Shown in pieces: positions 33,816 to 42,310 of a stretch of DNA of 64,000 nt (positions are counted from its first letter, which is position 1; each line of letters opens with the position of its first letter). The position numbers and the translations under genes were made by a program. Under the pieces are notes generated by a model that saw only the letters and a program-made list of their open reading frames with translations, searched no databases and had not been told where the DNA came from. Source of the DNA: Rhodococcus sp. B7740 (GTDB lineage Bacteria > Actinomycetota > Actinomycetes > Mycobacteriales > Mycobacteriaceae); the NCBI RefSeq assembly GCF_000954115.1, contig NZ_CP010797.1, positions 3,720,001 to 3,784,000 on the forward strand, given 5' to 3'.

Positions 33816-33821
33816 ACAGTA
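33816..33821 (-). promoter_or_regulatory. -10 hexamer TACTGT (minus), leaderless promoter of the TetR gene
   Basis: Minus strand: TACTGT, 7 bases, then the ATG at 33808. The nearer TetR-type palindrome begins 16 bases upstream of the hexamer, where a bound repressor would block the promoter. Confidence 0.5.
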
Positions 33822-33837
33822 ACTGCCGCTCTTTTTG

Positions 33838-33904
33838 GAGAGCACTGCTCTTGCTTTATTGCCGCCACGGGTGCACACTCGACACATCAGAGAGCACCGC
33901 TCTC
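33838..33904. promoter_or_regulatory. Pair of TetR-type operators
   Basis: GAGAGCACTGCTCTTG at 33838-33853 and GAGAGCACCGCTCTC at 33890-33904 are two copies of the same palindrome (GAGAGC-N3-GCTCTC), 52 bases apart centre to centre, close to five helical turns. They lie between the divergent TetR and epimerase genes and are the likely binding sites of this regulator. Confidence 0.75.
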
Positions 33905-33925
33905 GTTTACCGAATTGGAGCAGTC

Positions 33926-34855
33926 ATGACCGAACTACACGTCGTCACCGGAGCCGGGCCCGTCGGCTGGACCGTCGCCGAACAACCTGCGGCACAGGGC
34001 CACTCGGTGCGCGTCCTCACCCGGTCGGGTAGCGGACCGGATCATCCGATGATCGAACGCCGCGCCGTCGACATCGAATCCGACGATCTTCGACCCCATC
34101 TGAGCGGTGCCACCGCGATCTATCACTGCACCCACGTCGCCTACGAGGACAAGGTGTGGCGGGACAAGCTCGAAGCGATGGAAAAGCGGGTGCTCGACGC
34201 GGCCGCGGGCACCGTCGTCGCGTTCCCCGAGAGTCTCTACGCCTACGGCCGGGTCGACGGACCGATCCGCGAGGACTCGCCCCGAGACGCGACGTTCCGG
34301 AAACTGGGAGTACGTACCGAGCTCCTCGCTGCGCGTGATGCGCACGCGACCCCCACCGTCAGCGTCGCCGCCTCGGATTTCTACGGGCCACGCGTGCTGG
34401 CCTCCCACATGGGGGAGCGGGTGATTGCGCCGATCCTGGCCGGCAAGCCGGTCCGCGTCGTCGCCTCCGCCGATCTACCCCACTCGTTCACCTACGTCCC
34501 GGATCTGGCAGCCGCGATGATCACCGCCGCCGCGTCGCCGTCGCTGTGGAACACCGTCCTGCATGCCCCGACAGCTCCCGCGGTATCGCAGCGATCCATG
34601 ATCGAGATGTTCTCCGCTGCAGCTGGACTCACCGCACCGAAGGTCGGCGTCATTCCGGCCTGGGTGATGCGCGCACTGAGGCTGGTGCCGGGCCCGATGA
34701 AGGAACTCGGCGACACGCTGTATCAGTTCCGCTACCCCTATGTCCTCGACTCGAGCCGCAGCGAGAGCATCCTGGGGCAGCAGCCCACCTCACTCGTCGA
34801 CGGTACGGCCGCCACGATGGCGTGGTGGGCCTCGACTCCCGCTGTCTCCGTATGA
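33926..34855 (+). CDS. NAD(P)-dependent epimerase/dehydratase-like protein
   Basis: 309 residues, extended-SDR fold. 'VVTGAGPVGWTVAEQPAAQG' (residues 6-25) is the nucleotide site with G-A-G-P-V-G instead of G-x-x-G-x-x-G. 'VVAFPESLYAYGRVDGPIRE' near 100 carries a Tyr of the SDR active site, and 'DFYGPRVLASHMGERVIAPI' near 150 is typical of the family. Its reaction is unknown. 'TTGGAG' serves the ATG at 33926. Probably controlled by the divergent TetR through the paired operators. Confidence 0.85.
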   Translation: MTELHVVTGAGPVGWTVAEQPAAQGHSVRVLTRSGSGPDHPMIERRAVDIESDDLRPHLSGATAIYHCTHVAYEDKVWRDKLEAMEKRVLDAAAGTVVAFPESLYAYGRVDGPIREDSPRDATFRKLGVRTELLAARDAHATPTVSVAASDFYGPRVLASHMGERVIAPILAGKPVRVVASADLPHSFTYVPDLAAAMITAAASPSLWNTVLHAPTAPAVSQRSMIEMFSAAAGLTAPKVGVIPAWVMRALRLVPGPMKELGDTLYQFRYPYVLDSSRSESILGQQPTSLVDGTAATMAWWASTPAVSV

Positions 34856-34866
34856 CGCGCGGGGGC

Positions 34867-34872
34867 TAGAGT
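34867..34872 (+). promoter_or_regulatory. -10 hexamer TAGAGT, leaderless promoter
   Basis: TAGAGT is followed by 7 bases and the GTG at 34880. Confidence 0.55.
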
Positions 34873-34879
34873 CCCGTCG

Positions 34880-36166
34880 GTGAGCGACGCGTCCTTCCGT
34901 ACCCGACTGCGCCGGTCCCCGGGAGTCGGCAAGCTGACCACAGTTCGGTTCGCTGGTCAGTTCGGCGACGGGTTGTTCCAGGCCGCGCTCAGCGGTGCCA
35001 TTCTGTTCAACCCGGAGCGTGCGACGAACCCGGCCGAGATCGCGGCCGGATTCGCGGTGTTGCTCGTCCCGTATTCAGTGGTCGGACCGTTCGCCGGGGC
35101 ATTGCTCGACCGCTGGGATCGCCGCTCGGTCCTGCTGTGGGCCAACTTGATTCGCATCGTTCTGATCATGGCCACGGCAGGACTGCTGTGCAGTGGGGTC
35201 GATTCCACACCACTGCTTCTGCTGGCGTTGGCCACCGTGGGGCTCAGCCGGTTCGTGCTCGCCGGAGCGTCGGCGTCGCTTCCTCACGTGGTTCGGCAGT
35301 CGTGGCTGGTGCCGATGAACTCGGTCCTTGCAACCGTCGGCTCCGGTTTCGCCGCCGCGGGTGCCGGCCTGGCTGTCGCGGTGATCGGCATCGTCGGTGC
35401 CGGCGATGTCGGCTCGGGGATCGCCGTGGGTCTGGCGGCCACCGGCTCGGTCGCAGGCGCTCTCGCGGCGGCACGGTTTCGGCCCCGATCACTGGGACCG
35501 GGAACCCCGAGCCGAACCGACGGTACTGTGAAAGACGTTGCGACAGGATTGAAATCGGGCGCACAGGCCGTCTGGCGCTCGGCCGGCGTCACGACCGCGA
35601 TGATCGGCATCGGTGCACACCGCATCGTGTTCGGCATCAACACCCTGATCATGGTGTTGATTCTTCGCGAGACGACAGCGAGCAGCTTGCCCGGCGGACT
35701 CGCCGGCTTCGGCATAGCGGTGGGTGCCACCGCCACCGGCATGTTCCTCGCTGCCGTCATAACCCCCTTCGTCGTTCCCCGGTTGGGTCGCACCCGCACG
35801 ATTGCCTCCGCTCTCGTGCTCGCCATCGCGGCGCAGCTCGGAGCCGTCTCCGCCCTGACGCAGACCAGCTTGCTGATCGGAGCCTTCCTCCTGGGCATCG
35901 CCGGGCAGACCGTCAAGCTCAGCGGGGACGCCGCCATGCAGATCGAGATCGACGACGCCCACCGCGGACGCGTCTTCGCGTTGCAGGACACCGTGTTCAA
36001 CGTGGCATTCGTCTCTGCCCTCGCCGCTGCGGCCTTCGCCGTCGGCCCCGACACGACCGATCTGAGCCAGGACCCCAGCGCACACACGCTGGTGTTCGTC
36101 GGGGCGGGAATCTATACCCTCGGCCTGGCCGCAGCGGTGATCGACACCAGGCGCGCACGCCTCTGA
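34880..36166 (+). CDS. Major facilitator superfamily transporter
   Basis: 428 residues, about 12 hydrophobic segments. 'FAGQFGDGLFQAALSGAILF' near residue 20 and 'SVVGPFAGALLDRWDRRSVL' near 65; the latter has the MFS loop 2-3 motif (G-x-L-x-D-R-x-x-R-R). The second half repeats the pattern after a hydrophilic loop near residue 215. The group resembles the macrolide-efflux-like MFS. Substrate unknown. Start GTG 34880 is leaderless. Confidence 0.85.
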   Translation: MSDASFRTRLRRSPGVGKLTTVRFAGQFGDGLFQAALSGAILFNPERATNPAEIAAGFAVLLVPYSVVGPFAGALLDRWDRRSVLLWANLIRIVLIMATAGLLCSGVDSTPLLLLALATVGLSRFVLAGASASLPHVVRQSWLVPMNSVLATVGSGFAAAGAGLAVAVIGIVGAGDVGSGIAVGLAATGSVAGALAAARFRPRSLGPGTPSRTDGTVKDVATGLKSGAQAVWRSAGVTTAMIGIGAHRIVFGINTLIMVLILRETTASSLPGGLAGFGIAVGATATGMFLAAVITPFVVPRLGRTRTIASALVLAIAAQLGAVSALTQTSLLIGAFLLGIAGQTVKLSGDAAMQIEIDDAHRGRVFALQDTVFNVAFVSALAAAAFAVGPDTTDLSQDPSAHTLVFVGAGIYTLGLAAAVIDTRRARL

Positions 36167-36225
36167 CGTGGTGTATCTTCTCGTACCGGACCGATGAGTA
36201 TCGTCGGAGATCACGGGGGCAACAC

Positions 36226-37722
36226 ATGCAGGGCCGTACGACACCGCTCGGCTGCATACTGGCAGTTGCTGCAGGTACGGCCGTCCTTGCTGCGCCCCCG
36301 GCGTTCGCAGCCCCGCCGCCGCCGGTGAACTCTTGTGGGGAAACCGGTTTCGACCCCAGGGACTATCCGCCCGAACCTGTCGGACCCGGCAATCCACCGC
36401 AGTTGCCGCCGTTGCCGGACCGCGTGGTGGTCCCCGTGCCGTACCCGTCGATCGAACTCGTGCCGGTGCCCGACCCGGCACCGAACAACACCCGCGTACA
36501 GGCCGATGTGCTGACCGACCCGTGTGCGGACCCGTGCCCCGATCTCACCGACGACACCGATTCACCGGCATCGGGCTCCGCAGACCATCTGCCGTTCCCC
36601 CGCATCGAGATCGACCCGCAACCCGAAACCATTCCCATCCCGATCCCCGGCCCCGGCGGTACCCCGGGAACCCCGCCGCCCGCTCCCGCCGTCACCCCAG
36701 CAGAGCCCGGACCCACGACGATGCCACCCGCGGCACCTGCCGTCGGACACGTCGAGGTCGTCTCGCAGGTGACCGGACCGGGATCGGAGAACCGCACCGA
36801 CAAGCGCTGGCAGGTCGACGGCACCGACCTCGGCATCATGTGGGAGAGCAAGCCCGGCGAGATCGCAGTGGCATTCGGCGATTCGTTCGGCAAAGGGTGG
36901 GAATTCGGCGTCGTCGGCGGCGACGACTGGCGATCCAACGCACTGGGACACAGCACCGACACCGGCCTGTCCGACGGCATGACCCTGGACTCGATGGTGC
37001 AGGACTCGCGTTGCCACGCAGCCGAACTGCTGCCCTCGCGCAAGATCGAGAACTGGGAGACCACGGTCATCCCCACCTCTGGGTTCGCGATCGACGATCG
37101 GCAGTACATGTCCTACATGTCCATTCGGCGCTGGAGCACGATCCCCGGCATGTGGTGGACCAACTACGGCGGTATCGCCTACTCGGACGACAACGGTTCC
37201 ACCTGGGTCAAGGACGAGCATGCCAAGTGGGACAACGTCTTCGGCTTCTCGAAGTTCCAGGTGTCGACGATGGTCCCGGCGGGGGAGTACGTGTACATGT
37301 TCGGCACCGTCAACGGTCGCGTCGGACAGGTGGGGCTCGCGCGAGTCCCGAAGGCGGACGTGCTGAACAAGACGGCCTACCAGTACTGGGTGAACGGCAC
37401 CTGGGCTCCCGTCGGCTCGAACGAGGCCACCCCCATCGCCGACGGTATGGCCGGGGAACTGTCGGTCCATCACGACGAGGCCCGGGACCTCTGGCGGATG
37501 ACGTATCTCGATCCACTGCGCGGCGATATCGTTCTGCGCGAGGCGAATTCGCCGCAGGGACAGTGGACCGCGCCGGCGACCCTGATCGACACCGCCGAGT
37601 ACCCGAAGACCTATGGCGGCTTCGTTCACCCGTGGTCGACGGCGGACGAGCTGTACTTCACCGTCTCGGAGTGGGACAGCTACAACGTCTATCTGGTCAA
37701 AGCCGAGCTGCGCTCGTCGTGA
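36226..37722 (+). CDS. Secreted DUF4185-domain protein with proline-rich N-terminal region
   Basis: 498 residues. Signal peptide 'PLGCILAVAAGTAVLAAPPA' (cleavage about residue 30, 'AFA'), then about 150 residues very rich in proline ('PIPIPGPGGTPGTPPPAPAV'), then a DUF4185 domain from residue 180 on: 'LGIMWESKPGEIAVAFGDSF', 'YMSYMSIRRWSTIPGMWWTN', 'GGIAYSDDNGSTWVKDEHAK', 'GEYVYMFGTVNGRVGQVGLA' and so on, which has a beta-propeller, sialidase-like look with an Asp-box-like 'SDDNGSTW'. Mycobacterial and rhodococcal members are exported, probably wall-associated, with unknown function. ATG 36226 was chosen because a signal peptide follows directly. Confidence 0.82.
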   Translation: MQGRTTPLGCILAVAAGTAVLAAPPAFAAPPPPVNSCGETGFDPRDYPPEPVGPGNPPQLPPLPDRVVVPVPYPSIELVPVPDPAPNNTRVQADVLTDPCADPCPDLTDDTDSPASGSADHLPFPRIEIDPQPETIPIPIPGPGGTPGTPPPAPAVTPAEPGPTTMPPAAPAVGHVEVVSQVTGPGSENRTDKRWQVDGTDLGIMWESKPGEIAVAFGDSFGKGWEFGVVGGDDWRSNALGHSTDTGLSDGMTLDSMVQDSRCHAAELLPSRKIENWETTVIPTSGFAIDDRQYMSYMSIRRWSTIPGMWWTNYGGIAYSDDNGSTWVKDEHAKWDNVFGFSKFQVSTMVPAGEYVYMFGTVNGRVGQVGLARVPKADVLNKTAYQYWVNGTWAPVGSNEATPIADGMAGELSVHHDEARDLWRMTYLDPLRGDIVLREANSPQGQWTAPATLIDTAEYPKTYGGFVHPWSTADELYFTVSEWDSYNVYLVKAELRSS

Positions 37723-37764
37723 GCGGAAATTCGTAGTGGGCTACGAACTTTCGCGCACGTGCGC
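37721..37764. repeat. Palindromic extragenic element, family B copy 2 (terminator-like)
   Basis: Begins on the DUF4185 stop codon: GCGGAAATTCGTAG (37723-37736) pairs with CTACGAACTTTCGC (37741-37754) around TGGG. It is followed by the separate palindrome GCGCACGTGCGC. It lies between convergent genes. The left arm matches the element at 15114-15153. Confidence 0.65.
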
Positions 37765-37773
37765 GGGACGCGC

Positions 37774-39240
37774 CTAGTGGGTGGGCCACCACTCGAGCAA
37801 CGCGGCCTCGGCCTCCTCGCGAGAGAGCGGTCCCCGATCCAGGCGCAGTTCTTTCAGGTACTTCCAGGCCTTGCCCACATCGGGTCCGGCCGGGATGTTC
37901 AGCAACTCCATGATCGCGTTGCCGTCGAGGTCGGGCCGCACCCGAGCCAGGTCCTCCTGTTCGGCGATACGGGCGATGCGTTCTTCCAGGTCGTCGTAGG
38001 TGGCCTGGAGCGCCGCAGCTCGTCGCTTGTTTCTCGTCGTCGAATCCGCGCGAACCAGCTTGTGCAGCTTGGGAAGTAGCTCGCCGGCATCGGTGGCGTA
38101 GCGGCGGACGGCAGAGTCGGTCCACTGACCCTTGCCGTAGCCATGGAACCGCAGATGCAGGAACACCAGATGCGAGACGTCCTCGATCATCTTCTTCGAA
38201 TACTTCAAGGCGCGCATACGCTTTCGCACCAGCTTGGCACCCACTACTTCGTGGTGATGGAAGCTGACTCCGCCGCCCGGCTCGTTGCGTTTGGTGTCGG
38301 GCTTGCCGATGTCGTGCAGCAGTGCAGCCCAACGCAATACGAGATCGGGATCGCCGTCCTCCAGGTCGATCGCCTGCTTCAGCACGGTCAACGAGTGCGA
38401 GTACACGTCCTTGTGCTGGTGGTGCTCGTCGATCTCGAGCTTCATGTTGGGCACCTCGGGAAGGATGCGCTGCGCCAGACCCGTCTCGCACATCACGTCG
38501 ATGCCGTCGATCGGGTGCGCACCGAGGATCAGCTTGTCCAGCTCCACCTGGATTCGCTCGGCGGTGATGCGATCGATCTGATCCGCCATGTCCTCGATGG
38601 CTCGGTGCACCCGAGGCATCAGCGAGAAGCCCAGCTGGGAGACGAACCGCGCAGCCCGCAGCATCCGCAACGGATCGTCGCCGAACGAGACCTCCGGTGC
38701 CGACGGGGTATCGAGTACGCCCTCGAGCAGCGCATCCATCCCGCCGAGCGGATCGACGAATTCCTGGGCGCCGTCGGCTCCGAGACGCACAGCCATGGCG
38801 TTGACCGTGAAATCGCGGCGCACGAGATCCTCTTCGAGGCTGTTGCCGTACTGCACCTCGGGATTACGGGAGACCTGATCGTAAGAGTCGGTGCGATAGG
38901 TGGTGATCTCGATCGTCTGGCCGTCCTTGGCCGCACTGATCGTCCCGAACGCGATGCCGGTGTCCCACTGATGGTCCGCCCAGCCCGACAGCAACGCCTG
39001 AACGTTCTCGGGCCTGGCGTCGGTGGTGAAATCCAGATCGGTTCCGAGTCGTCCGAGAACTGCGTCGCGCACCGTGCCGCCCACGAGGTACAGCTCGTGC
39101 CCGGCTGCGGCGAACAAGGTACCCAGCGGAGTCAACACCGGAGCGAGTTCGCGCAGCGTCACAGCAGCTCCCGCCAGCAACCTCTCCCGGCGGGCATCGG
39201 TGTGCTCGGCGGAAACGGAGGACAGGGACTGATCGGCCAC
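37774..39240 (-). CDS. pcnA: CCA tRNA nucleotidyltransferase (PcnA-type)
   Basis: 488 residues. It adds or repairs the 3'-CCA end of tRNAs. The nucleotidyltransferase head has '[20 protein letters not shown]' near residue 50 and '[18 protein letters not shown]' (the D-x-D catalytic Asp pair), then '[20 protein letters not shown]', '[18 protein letters not shown]', and a C-terminal HD phosphohydrolase part '[18 protein letters not shown]'. Named pcnA in mycobacteria. GTG 39240 follows a TAGGCT hexamer by 8 bases and is preferred; TTG 39270 is the longest start. Shares its promoter region with the divergent mutT4. Confidence 0.93.
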   Translation of the reverse strand: MADQSLSSVSAEHTDARRERLLAGAAVTLRELAPVLTPLGTLFAAAGHELYLVGGTVRDAVLGRLGTDLDFTTDARPENVQALLSGWADHQWDTGIAFGTISAAKDGQTIEITTYRTDSYDQVSRNPEVQYGNSLEEDLVRRDFTVNAMAVRLGADGAQEFVDPLGGMDALLEGVLDTPSAPEVSFGDDPLRMLRAARFVSQLGFSLMPRVHRAIEDMADQIDRITAERIQVELDKLILGAHPIDGIDVMCETGLAQRILPEVPNMKLEIDEHHQHKDVYSHSLTVLKQAIDLEDGDPDLVLRWAALLHDIGKPDTKRNEPGGGVSFHHHEVVGAKLVRKRMRALKYSKKMIEDVSHLVFLHLRFHGYGKGQWTDSAVRRYATDAGELLPKLHKLVRADSTTRNKRRAAALQATYDDLEERIARIAEQEDLARVRPDLDGNAIMELLNIPAGPDVGKAWKYLKELRLDRGPLSREEAEAALLEWWPTH

Positions 39241-39328
39241 GGTGGAAGAGCCTACTTGCGCCGAGACCAACGATTGTCCCGGCCTTCACCGCGCGGTGCG
39301 GCACGGTAGAAGAGTGCGCACAGGCAAC

Positions 39329-39334
39329 TAGTAT
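39329..39334 (+). promoter_or_regulatory. -10 hexamer TAGTAT, leaderless promoter of mutT4
   Basis: TAGTAT overlaps an ATG at 39333 and is followed by 7 bases and GTG 39342, so the RNA probably starts at the GTG and the ATG is not transcribed. Confidence 0.5.
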
Positions 39335-39341
39335 GGATTGG

Positions 39342-39902
39342 GTGTCTGCTGCCGAACGTGCGAACAGGAGCCGCCGCAACCCGCGGCGGCGTCAGGCACG
39401 CGCCGACACCGAAGCACCCAAGCTGAGGACCGTCCGCGAAACCTCGGCAGGAGGCCTGGTGGTCGACGGCCTCGACGGGCCGCCCGCCAAACGCTGCGCC
39501 GCCCTGATCGGCCGCACCGACCGTCGCGGACGCCTCCTCTGGTCCCTGCCCAAAGGACACATCGAGCAGGGCGAAACGGCCGAACAGACCGCCATGCGCG
39601 AGGTCGCCGAGGAAACCGGCATCCGCGGTACCGTCCTGGCCTCGCTGGGCAGCATCGACTACTGGTTCGTCACCGAGGGCCGACGCGTCCACAAGACCGT
39701 CCACCACTACCTGCTCCGATTCCTGGGCGGCGAACTCTCGGACGAGGACCTCGAAGTGACCGAGGTCGCGTGGGTTCCGCTGACCGAACTACCGTCCAGG
39801 CTCGCCTACGCCGACGAACGCAAACTCGCCGCCATCGCCACCCGCCTGATCGACGACATGAGCAGCGGCAACTCGGGCGCATCCATCCCCGGCGGGAAGT
39901 GA
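39342..39902 (+). CDS. mutT4: NUDIX hydrolase (MutT4-like)
   Basis: 186 residues. Nudix box '[20 protein letters not shown]' then TGI (residues about 73-95) has all the G-x5-E-x7-REU-x-EE-x-GU positions, so it should hydrolyse a nucleoside diphosphate derivative; the M. tuberculosis homologue is called mutT4. The basic N-terminus '[15 protein letters not shown]' is conserved in type. GTG 39342 was chosen over ATG 39333 because of the leaderless promoter and because it aligns with the remembered mycobacterial start. It overlaps the next gene by 4 bases. Confidence 0.9.
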   Translation: MSAAERANRSRRNPRRRQARADTEAPKLRTVRETSAGGLVVDGLDGPPAKRCAALIGRTDRRGRLLWSLPKGHIEQGETAEQTAMREVAEETGIRGTVLASLGSIDYWFVTEGRRVHKTVHHYLLRFLGGELSDEDLEVTEVAWVPLTELPSRLAYADERKLAAIATRLIDDMSSGNSGASIPGGK

Positions 39903-42310
39903 TCGTGCGGGCCCGGAAGGTCGCTGCCGCCGCATTGACCACGTTCGTTCTCGCGGTGGCACCGACGGTCGGCACCGCGGCACTGATCCCGGCACAACTT
40001 CCCGACGCCGGAGCCCAACCCGACTCCTCCGTCGGCGATACGAGCGGTACCACCAGCGCCGTTCCGGACACCCCGATGACGCAGGACGGCAACCCCTTCC
40101 TGACGCTGAGTATCGAGACAGTCGCCCCCTCCACCGTCACCACCAGCAGCGATCCGTTCGTTACGGTGCGCGCCACCGTGAAGAACACCGGGGACCGCCG
40201 CGTCGACGACGTCAGTGTTCGGATGCAGGCCGCGGATGCCGTCGACACCACGGCCGGACTGCGGACCTCGCTGACCCTCGACCAGGACCGCTTCGAGCGT
40301 GTCGGCGATTTCGTCACCGTGGCCGAGTCGCTGGAGAAGGACGAGAGCCGCCAGTTCGACATGTCGATGCAGCTGCGCAGCACCACCGAACCCTCCTTGG
40401 GAATCGAGGCCCCTGGCGTCTATCCGCTTCTGCTCAACGTCAACGGCACTCCCGAATACGGCGGAACCGCACGACTCGACGACGCCCGCTTTCTGCTCCC
40501 GGTCGTCGGACTGCCCCGCAACCCCGGTGAGATGGACCCCACCGCTCCCGACGCGATGCCGCTGCCTCCCAACACCCGCAACCCCGTCGCCATGACGGTT
40601 CTGTGGCCGCTGGCCGACATTCCACGACTCGCCGCCGGAATACCCGGTTCGGTCGACGAGCGCGTTCGGCTGATCGACGACGAACTCGCCGGCGAGCTGG
40701 CCACCGGCGGCCGACTCGACACCCTCCTCAAGGCCGTCGAGTTCGCGACACAACCCGGCCTCGATCCCGACGGCCGCCTGGCGTCGAGCCTGTGTATCGG
40801 CCTCGACCCCGACCTGCTCGTTACCGTCTCGAACATGACCCGCGGCTACCTCGTCGTCGACAACCCGGCCGATCCTGCCGGCACGACCCGCGAGGGCACC
40901 GGAAGCGCAGCCGCAGCTCAGTGGCTGTCCCGACTGGAAACGATCGCATCGAGCACCTGCGTGACGGCAATGCCGTTCGCCCAGACCGATCTGGGGGCCG
41001 TGGCCGACATCGGTGATCCCACACTGCTCAGCAGTGCCGTCAGCGCCCCGGCAGACATCGTCGACGGCATCCTCGGCATCACCTCGACACGCGGCTTCAC
41101 CTGGAGCACCACCGGTGGGGTGGACGCGAACACCGCCGACGCCCTGCGAGCGGCAGGCACCGGCACCGTCCTGGTCGCCGACAACAGCATCAGCCCGCCG
41201 ACCTCGGCCCCGACCTCCCTGCTGGCGACGACCGACAGTGCATCGACCGGAACCGAGCAGACCCAACCGCTGGCCGCCACCCACTACGACGCCGCCACCG
41301 CAGCGGCATTGGCCGGCGTCGGAGCCACGCCGTCCACGCCTGCCCTCACTCCCTCCGACCAACGCTTCGACCTCGCCACGGACTCGCGCACCGCACGCCT
41401 GCAGGACGCGCTCGGAGCCGTCAACTTCCACGCCCTCGTCGGTGCCGATCGGCCCGGACGCACCGTCACCGTCGCGCCCCCGCAGTACTGGACCGCGGGC
41501 GGAGACGAACCGTCGGCGATTCTGTCGACGGTGTCCTCGCTGCTGCGGTCCGGACTGGCGACGCCGCGGCCTCTGGCCGAGTTGCTCACCGAGCCCACGA
41601 CCGGAACTCCGGTGACCGGCATCGACGCGGCCACCGAACTCGATACCGGCACCATCGACCTGGTGCGATCGCAGAGCGCCCGAGTCGACACCCTGATGCA
41701 ATCGCTCGTCGAGGATCCGCAGTCGGCGCTGACTCCACGCCTGTACACCGCTCCGCTGCGCGAGGACATGCTCCGCGCGCTGTCGACGGCAGGTCGCGCG
41801 AGCGCCGCCAGCGAACGAACCGGCACCATGGCACGCGACCGACTCGCGGCAATCCGCATCGGACTGGACACCATCTACGGATCGGTGACCGTGCTGGCCC
41901 CCGGCGGCGTCTACACCCTCGCCTCGGAACAGAGCCCGCTGCTGCTCGTCGCCCGCAACGACCTCCCCGTCCCGGTCAACGTGCTGCTCCAGGTCGACGC
42001 ACCACCGGAGATGACGATCAGTGACGTCGGCGTCACCCAACTTCCGGCCCGGGGATCACGGACCATCACCGTCCCGGCCGAGGTCGACGACACGCGCAAC
42101 CTGTCCGTCGACTTCTCCGTCACCACGCTCGACGGCTCCCGGCTCGGCGAAGTGTCCACGGTGTCCGTGCGATCGAACGCATACGGCCAGGCACTGGCGA
42201 TAATTACCGCCTGCGCCGGAGCTCTCCTACTGTTACTTGCAGGTCGACGCCTCTGGCATCGATTCAGAGGTCAACCAGACCCGGCCGACGAAGGGTACGA
42301 GAGACCATGA
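39899..42310 (+). CDS. DUF6049-family exported membrane-anchored protein
   Basis: 803 residues, homologue of the protein between mutT4 and murJ in mycobacteria (Rv3909). N-terminal signal '[20 protein letters not shown]'. A long extracytoplasmic region starts with a Thr/Ser-rich part and an immunoglobulin-like stretch ('[20 protein letters not shown]'), and near the end '[20 protein letters not shown]' is another beta-rich domain. A C-terminal membrane helix '[20 protein letters not shown]' is followed by a short basic tail. The GTG overlaps the mutT4 stop (GTGA), and its stop overlaps the murJ start (ATGA), so all three are coupled. Role unknown, probably in the cell envelope with MurJ. Confidence 0.82.
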   Translation: MIVRARKVAAAALTTFVLAVAPTVGTAALIPAQLPDAGAQPDSSVGDTSGTTSAVPDTPMTQDGNPFLTLSIETVAPSTVTTSSDPFVTVRATVKNTGDRRVDDVSVRMQAADAVDTTAGLRTSLTLDQDRFERVGDFVTVAESLEKDESRQFDMSMQLRSTTEPSLGIEAPGVYPLLLNVNGTPEYGGTARLDDARFLLPVVGLPRNPGEMDPTAPDAMPLPPNTRNPVAMTVLWPLADIPRLAAGIPGSVDERVRLIDDELAGELATGGRLDTLLKAVEFATQPGLDPDGRLASSLCIGLDPDLLVTVSNMTRGYLVVDNPADPAGTTREGTGSAAAAQWLSRLETIASSTCVTAMPFAQTDLGAVADIGDPTLLSSAVSAPADIVDGILGITSTRGFTWSTTGGVDANTADALRAAGTGTVLVADNSISPPTSAPTSLLATTDSASTGTEQTQPLAATHYDAATAAALAGVGATPSTPALTPSDQRFDLATDSRTARLQDALGAVNFHALVGADRPGRTVTVAPPQYWTAGGDEPSAILSTVSSLLRSGLATPRPLAELLTEPTTGTPVTGIDAATELDTGTIDLVRSQSARVDTLMQSLVEDPQSALTPRLYTAPLREDMLRALSTAGRASAASERTGTMARDRLAAIRIGLDTIYGSVTVLAPGGVYTLASEQSPLLLVARNDLPVPVNVLLQVDAPPEMTISDVGVTQLPARGSRTITVPAEVDDTRNLSVDFSVTTLDGSRLGEVSTVSVRSNAYGQALAIITACAGALLLLLAGRRLWHRFRGQPDPADEGYERP

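Noticed and set aside
37753..37764. GCGCACGTGCGC as a parS site
   Set aside because: It shares only the CACGTG core; the flanks do not match GTTTCACGTGAAAC.
39806..42040. 744-codon open frame on the minus strand
   Set aside because: Antisense to the DUF6049 gene; low-complexity Gly/Arg/Val translation and no ribosome-binding site.
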